From NCBI GenBank assembly GCA_913031405.1, contig CAJWCX010000116.1, positions 1 to 5,074 of the forward strand: 5,074 nt of DNA. Direction: 5' to 3'. Below, piece after piece: positions 1 through 5,074 of this stretch. This stretch comes from an uncultured Flavobacteriales bacterium (GTDB lineage: Bacteria; Bacteroidota; Bacteroidia; Flavobacteriales_D; Crocinitomicaceae). Made by a program: the position numbers and the translations under genes. How positions within the stretch are numbered: position 1 is the first letter of the stretch; each line of letters starts with the position of its first letter. Below the pieces are notes generated by a model, which was given only the letters and a program-made list of their open reading frames with translations, did no database searches and was not told the DNA's origin.

Positions 1-366
1 TTTTGTGAGATGTCTTTTGTTCCCACATCCATGATTGATGTTTCGGACGGATTGGCCTCTGAGGTCATGCATCTGTCCAAAGCAAGTAAATGTTCTTTTT
101 CTGTTTATTCTGATAAACTGCCCATTACAGAGAAAAGCATTTTAACTGCTGAAGAGCTTGGCCTAGATCCTTTTGTTTGTGCTTTAAATGGAGGGGAAGA
201 CTATGAGCTATTGTTTACGGCCCGTCAAGAGGACCATGATAAATTAAAAAACAATCCTAATTTCACCATTATTGGATTTGCCTCAGATCCTTCAAACGCA
301 AATTTGTTAATCGATAAAAATGATACTGCAGTGACTTTAAATGCCCAAGGCTGGAGGCATTTCTAA
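1..366 (+). CDS. thiL: Thiamine-monophosphate kinase, C-terminal part (5' end outside window)
   Basis: ThiL phosphorylates thiamine monophosphate with ATP to give thiamine diphosphate, the last step of cofactor synthesis, in the cytoplasm. The reading frame is open from the first base, so the 121 visible residues are about the last third of a protein usually near 330-350 residues. The Met codon at position 10 is internal and not the start. Two hallmark blocks of the ThiL/PurM-like ATP-binding superfamily are visible: MIDVSDGLASE (visible residues 11-21) and NGGEDYELLFT (residues 63-73), followed by the usual IIGFASD-type strand near the end. In the family these acidic residues help bind Mg and nucleotide. 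The TAA stop at 364-366 directly abuts the stop codon of the convergent SPOR gene. Nothing is broken in the visible part. Identification is by recognised motifs; I am confident of the family. Confidence 0.93.
   Translation, partial: FCEMSFVPTSMIDVSDGLASEVMHLSKASKCSFSVYSDKLPITEKSILTAEELGLDPFVCALNGGEDYELLFTARQEDHDKLKNNPNFTIIGFASDPSNANLLIDKNDTAVTLNAQGWRHF
339..362. terminator. Possible weak bidirectional hairpin at the thiL/SPOR gene junction
   Basis: AAATGCC at 339-345 is perfectly complementary to GGCATTT at 356-362, giving a 7-bp stem with a 10-nt loop. It lies in the last codons of thiL and just beyond the stop codon of the minus-strand SPOR gene, the only place a terminator for either gene could sit without entering the other one deeply. 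The stem is short, and neither side carries a true T tract (only TTT, then mixed sequence), so it is a poor intrinsic terminator. It may be chance. Reported because there is no intergenic space here for anything better. Confidence 0.22.
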
Positions 367-759
367 TCAATCTATTCGAGGGAGGTTAATCAATTCTTCG
401 TGTATGATGCAAATTACAAATTCGCCAAAGACTTCTCGTTTTATTTTTTCTGCTTCAACTCGACTTCTAAAGTCTCCAACCTTAAGATTGAAATGAGGAT
501 TTTCGAAATTAACATAAGTATCAGTTAAGGGGTAAAGTTTTAAATACTTATCCCTTGCTTGATCAACAATTTCTTTGTCAGAATCAAGGCATATTTGTAA
601 TCGGTACCCTATTATTTTGTCAGTTCTTTTTTCCACCTCAAGAAGATCGTCAACCCGCTCATCACAATGTATTGCAATGTGGTTTTCGGTTTTTTCAGTT
701 TGGCCATGTCCAAAATAGCTAAGCAGAAAACCAAAAAGAAACAAGAGGTTCTTTGTCAT
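367..759 (-). CDS. Small exported SPOR-domain protein
   Basis: The product is a 130-residue protein. Residues 1-19 form a signal peptide: Lys at position 3, a hydrophobic core of Leu/Phe (5-16), and a small-residue end (GHG before Q20). Residues about 21-48 are a charged, low-complexity spacer. Residues about 49-120 resemble a SPOR domain of the Bacteroidetes type: GYRLQI first strand at 51-56, a helix, then NFENPHFNLKVGDF (84-97), RSRVEAEKIKREV (98-110), and a final strand before the INLPR tail. SPOR domains bind peptidoglycan glycan strands stripped of stem peptides, so a periplasmic, cell-wall-associated role is likely; the exact function is unknown. The ATG at 759-757 is chosen because the signal peptide begins there. 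The gene is convergent with thiL (stops touching) and divergent from actA, so it is its own transcription unit. Assignment to SPOR is by pattern and could be checked with a profile search. Confidence 0.85.
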   Translation of the reverse strand: MTKNLLFLFGFLLSYFGHGQTEKTENHIAIHCDERVDDLLEVEKRTDKIIGYRLQICLDSDKEIVDQARDKYLKLYPLTDTYVNFENPHFNLKVGDFRSRVEAEKIKREVFGEFVICIIHEELINLPRID

Positions 760-873
760 TTTGATTTTTTTATCGAGTCGTTATTAGTTATTACGAAAAT
801 AATCAAAATAGTTTCATTTCACTTCAGGCCCTTATTTAGAATGGTTTTAAATTAATATTAATCGCTTTCTTTT

Positions 874-897
874 TGTCATAAAAGTGTCATGAAGACA
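874..897. repeat. TGTCAT direct repeat with a TGTC/GACA inverted repeat, candidate operator
   Basis: TGTCAT occurs at 874-879 and again at 885-890, exactly 11 bp apart, which is about one helical turn. The second copy also forms a small palindrome, TGTC-ATGAA-GACA (885-897). The cluster sits 12-35 bp upstream of the candidate -7 element for actA, where an activator or repressor could bind. Half-sites of 4-6 bp in A/T-rich DNA arise easily by chance and I do not recognise a known regulator site, so this is suggestive only. Confidence 0.2.
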
Positions 898-908
898 AGG
901 AAACTCCG

Positions 909-916
909 TAATTTTG
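909..916 (+). promoter_or_regulatory. Candidate Bacteroidetes -7 promoter element for the act operon
   Basis: TAATTTTG at 909-916 matches the Bacteroidetes housekeeping-sigma -7 consensus TAnnTTTG at every fixed position. It would start transcription near 922-925, giving a leader of roughly 50 nt before the actA ATG at 972. The partner -33 element (TTTG) is not present at the usual 17-23 bp spacing; the only upstream TTTG (872-875) is about 33 bp away, too far. The missing -33 could mean activator dependence, or that this is a chance match in A/T-rich sequence. Confidence 0.38.
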
Positions 917-971
917 GAACGATAAAAAATATGCAATTAGAATGTTGCGCATTATTTTGAGTTTGAGTTAA

Positions 972-2333
972 ATGAAAAAAGCTGACTATCAAAGGTTTAA
1001 GGGCAAAAAGCCTGTTCTTGTAGGACTGTTTTTGCTTGCCTTTCTTTATTTATCGCCCTCCTATTTTTCTCAAGGTGAAGGCCTTTTCAAGGCAAAGTGC
1101 GCTACTTGTCATGCTGTTTTTCAAAACGGAACGGGTCCGAAGCTTTATGGTGCCGTGCAACGCTGGGAGGATGCCGGTGAGGGAGATCTCATTTATGAAT
1201 GGGTTAGAAATAATGCGGCACTAAGAGCTAGTGGTAAATCCAAAAGAGCGGCTGAGGTGTTTGCCGAATACAAAGGTAGTGTCATGACCGTTTTTGCGGA
1301 CCTTACTGATGATCAAATCAAATCTATTTTTGATTGGGTAGATGCGCAAGATCCAGATGCTGGTGGTGGTGGTGGTGGAAATTTAGCTGCCGCAGATATT
1401 GGTGGTGAAGAAGATGAAGAGGAGGGAATTCCTTGGACTTGGATTATTTTGGGTGTGATGTTTGTGATAATCATCATGGCCGTAAGTGGTGTTCGTCGTC
1501 AACTGAAAATTGCAACCAAAGAATCAGAACCTGCTTCAACTTCCTTAACATACGTTGATGAATTCAAAATCTGGGCCTGGAAGTACAGACTATATGTTGG
1601 TTTAGCCACATTGGTGTTGGTTTTGTCTGTAGTAGTTACTTTGTTTCAAACCCTATACGGCGTAAATGTGATGGAAAATTATCAACCATCTCAGCCCATT
1701 GCCTTTCCTCATAGCGTTCATGCAGGAATAAATGGTATTGATTGTAAGTACTGTCACAATTCAGTGACAAAATCAAAATCAGCTGGTATTCCTTCAGTGA
1801 ATGTCTGTATGAATTGTCATAAAAAAATCAATGGTGAAGGTAAAGAATGGCAAGGTGAAATCAATAAAATATACGCAGCAGCTGGATGGAACCCTAACAA
1901 AGGTCCTGCTGGTGAGTATACCGGTGATACTGATCCCATAGTCTGGAATAAAGTTCATAATTTACCCGATCATGTTTACTTTAATCACGCTCAACACGTT
2001 GTTGTTGGCGGCCTTGACTGCAAGCAATGTCATGGTGACATGGCCAAATTAGAGGATTTGGCGAAAGTACAGCCTCATCAGGCATTGAATTTAATAGAGG
2101 AGAACATAGCTGCTGGAGTTGAGTTCACAAAACCAACCTTAACCATGGGCTGGTGTATTGAGTGTCATGGACAGTATAGCGTTAACATAACTGATGGAAA
2201 AAGCGGATATTATGAAGAGATTCATAATAGGTTGAAAAAGAACAATTACAATTTATTGAATAAATATACAGATGACGGTAAGGTCACCGTAGGGGAACTC
2301 GGTGGATGGGAATGCGCAAAATGTCACTATTAA
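972..2333 (+). CDS. actA: Alternative complex III subunit ActA, hexahaem cytochrome c with fused monohaem domain
   Basis: This 453-residue subunit carries electrons from the ActB Fe-S clusters to cytochrome c or a terminal oxidase in the quinol-oxidising ACIII complex. Residues 2-13 are basic and 15-32 hydrophobic: a signal peptide or anchor. Residues 35-127 form a small class I-type cytochrome c domain with haem site CATCH (43-47) and Met105 as the likely distal ligand. A Gly6 tract (131-136) and acidic run (146-151) lead to helix 155-172, a basic segment (Arg175, Arg176, Lys179, Lys183), and helix 208-226. A hairpin with this positive loop inside places both haem domains in the periplasm. 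The C-terminal domain has five sites: 258-262, 279-283, 350-354, 395-399 and 448-452, the last one residue from the C-terminus. The start fits the signal sequence; no Shine-Dalgarno is seen. It is first in the operon, 33 bp before actB. The family call is secure; 'cytochrome c3-like' is the usual generic name. Confidence 0.93.
   Translation: MKKADYQRFKGKKPVLVGLFLLAFLYLSPSYFSQGEGLFKAKCATCHAVFQNGTGPKLYGAVQRWEDAGEGDLIYEWVRNNAALRASGKSKRAAEVFAEYKGSVMTVFADLTDDQIKSIFDWVDAQDPDAGGGGGGNLAAADIGGEEDEEEGIPWTWIILGVMFVIIIMAVSGVRRQLKIATKESEPASTSLTYVDEFKIWAWKYRLYVGLATLVLVLSVVVTLFQTLYGVNVMENYQPSQPIAFPHSVHAGINGIDCKYCHNSVTKSKSAGIPSVNVCMNCHKKINGEGKEWQGEINKIYAAAGWNPNKGPAGEYTGDTDPIVWNKVHNLPDHVYFNHAQHVVVGGLDCKQCHGDMAKLEDLAKVQPHQALNLIEENIAAGVEFTKPTLTMGWCIECHGQYSVNITDGKSGYYEEIHNRLKKNNYNLLNKYTDDGKVTVGELGGWECAKCHY
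1362..1379 (+). repeat. GGT trinucleotide run coding a Gly6 linker in actA
   Basis: Five consecutive GGT codons followed by GGA encode Gly131-Gly136 of ActA, between the monohaem domain and the first membrane hairpin. The run is directly followed by an Ala-rich stretch and an acidic patch, so the whole of residues 128-152 looks like a flexible tether. Pure triplet repeats of this kind can change length by slippage without breaking the frame. Confidence 0.8.
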
Positions 2334-2366
2334 ATGGCAGAAGTGATATTGTTAAGATTTTAAAGT

Positions 2367-5074
2367 ATGTCAAACGAAAGAAAATATTGGAAAGGAATTG
2401 AAGAGCTCAATCAAACGGCCTCTTTTCAAGAATCTTTGGAATCTGAATTCCCTCAATCAAATTCATCAGTAGAAGGGCTTTTAGCTGACGATCAATTGAA
2501 CGAGTCTAGTACTGGGAGAAGAGATTTTCTAAAATTTCTTGGTTTTTCTGTAGCTGCAGCGACGGTAGCTGCGTGTGAGGCTCCTGTTATAAAAGCTGTT
2601 CCATATGTGATGAAGCCAGAAAACGTAACTCCTGGTATGCCAACTTGGTATGCCTCGACTTATTATGACGGGTCTTCATATGCAAGTATTCTAGTAAAGA
2701 CAAGAGAGGCTCGACCTATCTTCATTAAAGGGAATGCAGATTTTGGTTTTTCTCATGGAGTTGTTAATGCTCAGATTATTGCCTCGGTTCTTGGATTGTA
2801 TGATAGTGAAAGATTACAGTATCCTCTAGTAAAAGGAAAAAAGTCAACATGGCTTGATGTTGATAAAAAAATCAATACATCTTTAAAGAAAGCAAAAAAA
2901 GTAGTCTTAATTTCTAGCACAATTATCAGTCCTTCCTTGCTGGGTGTAATAGATTCATTTGGGGATTCAGGATCTTTTGAATTTGATCATATTCAGTATG
3001 ATGCAATATCCTATTCCGCTATTCGTAAAGCGAATGAGCTAAATTTTGGAAAACGTATTATTCCTAATTATGACTTTTTGGAGGCTAAAAGTATTGTTTC
3101 GATCAATGCAGACTTCCTGAATACGTGGATTATGCCTACGGAATTTTCATGTCAATACGGACAAAGAAGAAATCCTGATGATGACTGGGGGATGTCAAAG
3201 CACTTCCAGTTTGAAGCAGTAATGAGCATGACTGGCTCAAACGCCGATTATCGTGCCATGACCAAACCATCTGAGGAGGAAGCAGTATTAAAATATATTT
3301 TAGCAAGCCTTAAAGGAATGTCGGGAACTTTACCATCTGGCTTGAAGAAGACAGCTGACTTGGCCGTGAAGGCTCTTAGAAAAAGCAAGAATCAGTCTTT
3401 GGTTATCTGTGGTACAAATAACCTTGGTTTACAGCTACTAGTCAATGAGATCAATGAATTATTAGGTGCTTATGGAACCACTATTGACCTATACAATGAG
3501 GTCAATCTGTTTAAATCCGAGGAAGCTAAAATGATGCGTTTTGTGGATGAAATGTCGAGTGGTCAACATAAAGACTCGGTCGTTATGTTTTACAATACAA
3601 ATCCTGCCTACACTCTTCCTAATGCCGAAGTCTTTAGAAAAGGCTTGAAAAATGTAAAGGCCTCTATTTCGTTGAATTCACATGAGGATGAAACAGGATC
3701 CTTAAGCACATATTGTTGTCCAGACCACCATTCTTTAGAGTCATGGGGTGATCATCACCCTAAGTCCAACCATTATGCTTTATCACAACCTACCATAACA
3801 CCCCTACACGATACAGCTTGCGCTATAGAGTCTTTCGGGGTTTGGTCTGGTAAGACAGTTAGGGAAGGTAAAACCTCAGAGTTTTCTTATAAAACAATTC
3901 AAGAGACTTGTTCCAGCCTTACTGGTGAAGACTTTAATATGGTTGTTCACAATAGCTGTATTACACTTCCAACGCCAACACTTGAAGATTCATTCTCCTT
4001 TAACTCAGTTGCCCCATATGGATTCCCATCTTTCAAAAAGGGGCTTGAAGTTATTACTTACTTAAAGACAGGTATTGGAGATGGTAAGTTTGCTAGTAAT
4101 CCATGGCTTCAGGAGATGCCTGATCCTATATCTAAGGTAACTTGGGACAATTACATTACGATGAATCCTGTTGAAATGACAAAAAAAGGATTCAGAACAA
4201 CATACGACCAAGAGAATGGAGTGTCTATGGCTAAAATATCAGCCAATGGTAAACAATTCACTTTGCCGGTATATCCTTCTCCAGGTCAAGCGATAGGAAC
4301 GGTTGGTGTTGCCTTGGGTTATGGTCGTGGTGCAAATGGTGAAAAAATTGGTAAAGCAGCATACGAAACTACAGAATACGGAGGTTATAAAGTAGATGAA
4401 AAAGGAAACCCAAAACCAATTGGTGAAAATGCCTTTCCTTTTATGTCATCTAATGGTGAAGAATTTCTTTTAGCCAATAATGCTTCGATGTCTAAGGTAG
4501 ACGGGGAGTATATCATCGCAGCCACCCAAATACATCATACTGTGATGGGGCGTCATTCGATTGTAAGAGAAACCACAAAGAGTATATACGATAAGGAAGG
4601 AAAAGAAAGTTATAACCCATCACATACCTTACAGACTATTGACGACGACCTTCATCATGTTGAGAAACCAGTAGAGGAATTTGATTTATGGGATCAGCAT
4701 CCTGTCGAAAATGTTGGTCATCGATGGGCAATGACAATTGATTTAAATTCTTGTTTTGGATGTGGATCATGTTTGATAGCTTGTCAAGCTGAAAATAATG
4801 TTCCTGTTGTTGGGAAAGATGAGGTCCGAAGAGGTAGAGAAATGCATTGGTTACGTCTCGATCGTTATTATTCTAGTGATGAAGAGGCGGTTATTGGAAC
4901 AAAAAAGGATAAGAATGACTTTTCTTATTCAGAAGCCGAATTGGCTTCCTTGAATCCTAAAGTGGTCCATATGCCGATGATGTGTCAGCATTGTAACCAT
5001 GCTCCATGTGAAACTGTTTGTCCTGTTGCTGCTACCACTCATAGTAATGAAGGCTTCAACCAGATGACTTATAA
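2367..5074 (+). CDS. actB: Alternative complex III subunit ActB, Fe-S / molybdopterin-oxidoreductase-like (3' end outside window)
   Basis: ActB is the large periplasmic subunit of ACIII that wires the quinol site to ActA. I translated the frame by eye from ATG 2367 to the edge: 902 codons with no stop or frameshift, out of roughly 1000 expected. Residues 7-29 (YWKGIEELNQTASF, then ESEFP) match the N-terminal extension typical of Bacteroidetes 'Tat-variant-translocated' molybdopterin oxidoreductases. It precedes a twin-Arg signal, GRRDFLKFLGF (50-60), and a lipobox-like VAAC (67-70). Residues about 75-740 are the molybdopterin-oxidoreductase-like domain; it lacks the N-terminal Cys cluster of catalytic members, in line with ActB having no Mo cofactor. 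The ferredoxin-like part shows Cys796/799/802/806 (CX2CX2CX3C) and Cys873/876/881/885 (CX2CX4CX3CP); further cluster ligands should lie past the edge. Start choice: an in-frame TAA at 2361-2363 excludes a longer form. The gene follows actA by 33 bp, surely co-transcribed. Codon use resembles actA. Confidence 0.93.
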   Translation, partial: MSNERKYWKGIEELNQTASFQESLESEFPQSNSSVEGLLADDQLNESSTGRRDFLKFLGFSVAAATVAACEAPVIKAVPYVMKPENVTPGMPTWYASTYYDGSSYASILVKTREARPIFIKGNADFGFSHGVVNAQIIASVLGLYDSERLQYPLVKGKKSTWLDVDKKINTSLKKAKKVVLISSTIISPSLLGVIDSFGDSGSFEFDHIQYDAISYSAIRKANELNFGKRIIPNYDFLEAKSIVSINADFLNTWIMPTEFSCQYGQRRNPDDDWGMSKHFQFEAVMSMTGSNADYRAMTKPSEEEAVLKYILASLKGMSGTLPSGLKKTADLAVKALRKSKNQSLVICGTNNLGLQLLVNEINELLGAYGTTIDLYNEVNLFKSEEAKMMRFVDEMSSGQHKDSVVMFYNTNPAYTLPNAEVFRKGLKNVKASISLNSHEDETGSLSTYCCPDHHSLESWGDHHPKSNHYALSQPTITPLHDTACAIESFGVWSGKTVREGKTSEFSYKTIQETCSSLTGEDFNMVVHNSCITLPTPTLEDSFSFNSVAPYGFPSFKKGLEVITYLKTGIGDGKFASNPWLQEMPDPISKVTWDNYITMNPVEMTKKGFRTTYDQENGVSMAKISANGKQFTLPVYPSPGQAIGTVGVALGYGRGANGEKIGKAAYETTEYGGYKVDEKGNPKPIGENAFPFMSSNGEEFLLANNASMSKVDGEYIIAATQIHHTVMGRHSIVRETTKSIYDKEGKESYNPSHTLQTIDDDLHHVEKPVEEFDLWDQHPVENVGHRWAMTIDLNSCFGCGSCLIACQAENNVPVVGKDEVRRGREMHWLRLDRYYSSDEEAVIGTKKDKNDFSYSEAELASLNPKVVHMPMMCQHCNHAPCETVCPVAATTHSNEGFNQMTY

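Larger units (their letters stand above)
760..971. promoter_or_regulatory. Divergent intergenic region between the SPOR gene and actA
   Basis: This 212-bp A+T-rich region must hold the start signals of both the leftward SPOR gene and the rightward act operon. For the act side, a clear -7 candidate lies at 909-916 (separate entry). For the SPOR side the best I can find is TATTTTG read on the minus strand (positions 810-804), one base short of the TAnnTTTG consensus and without a -33 TTTG, so its promoter is not resolved. Neither gene has a purine-rich Shine-Dalgarno sequence before its start; both leaders are A/T-rich, as is common in this phylum. A short plus-strand reading frame enters this region from inside the SPOR gene, but it has no protein-like features. 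Confidence 0.6.

Noticed and set aside
364..394. Direct repeat TAATCAAT at 364-371 and 387-394, considered as an attachment site or element end
   Set aside because: It is only 8 bp of A/T-rich sequence partly made of stop-codon bases and the coding end of the SPOR gene, with no integrase, transposase or cargo nearby.
667..855. Plus-strand reading frame of 62 codons overlapping the 5' half of the SPOR gene and the intergenic region
   Set aside because: It is antisense to a convincing signal-peptide/SPOR gene, is Lys/Phe-rich as expected from A/T-rich noncoding sequence, and shows no domain or start signal.
760..971. A riboswitch (for example TPP, given thiL nearby) or small RNA in the intergenic region
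   Set aside because: No TPP-type conserved blocks or strong paired stems were found; the region is A/T-rich and thiL lies on the other side of the SPOR gene.
1036..1224. Plus-strand reading frame of 62 codons inside actA in another frame
   Set aside because: It lies wholly within the cytochrome coding region, overlaps the CATCH haem motif, and has no recognisable protein features.
2367..5074. ActB as a catalytic molybdenum enzyme such as a polysulfide or thiosulfate reductase
   Set aside because: The context with a multihaem ActA, the absent N-terminal Fe-S cysteine cluster and the fused ferredoxin-like C-terminal part all fit the ACIII subunit, which is known to lack the molybdopterin cofactor.

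Overview
The window looks like ordinary, vertically inherited chromosome from a member of the Bacteroidota, probably a marine or environmental aerobe of the Cytophagales/Flavobacteriia type. I base this on the A+T-rich sequence, the lack of Shine-Dalgarno-like leaders, a Bacteroidetes-type promoter -7 element (TAnnTTTG), and the gene content. I did not run a search, so the taxonomic call is inference.

Layout: (1) Positions 1-366 (+) are the 3' third of thiL, thiamine-monophosphate kinase; its 5' part lies outside the window. (2) Positions 367-759 (-) encode a small exported SPOR-domain protein that converges on thiL with no base between the two stop codons. (3) Positions 760-971 are a divergent intergenic region with a candidate promoter for the operon that follows. 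(4) Positions 972-2333 (+) are actA, the multihaem cytochrome c subunit of alternative complex III (ACIII). (5) From 2367 to the end (+) is actB, the large iron-sulfur / molybdopterin-oxidoreductase-like subunit of the same complex. It is open without interruption for 902 codons and runs off the right edge.

How the genes work together: ActA and ActB are the electron-transfer head of ACIII, a quinol:cytochrome c (or quinol:oxidase) oxidoreductase that replaces the cytochrome bc1 complex in many Bacteroidota. In the known complexes quinol is oxidised at membrane subunits of the NrfD type (ActC/ActF). Electrons then pass through the Fe-S clusters of ActB to the haems of ActA and on to cytochrome c or a haem-copper oxidase. 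The genes for actC-F and the terminal oxidase are expected just past the right edge, but nothing of them is visible. thiL and the SPOR gene have no evident functional link to respiration.

I see no mobile element, CRISPR array, RNA gene or undescribed system. The points most worth a second look are the architecture of ActA (an extra monohaem domain fused by a Gly/acid linker and a two-helix hairpin to a pentahaem domain, six CxxCH in all), an internal duplication within its pentahaem domain, and the regulatory sequence upstream of actA.
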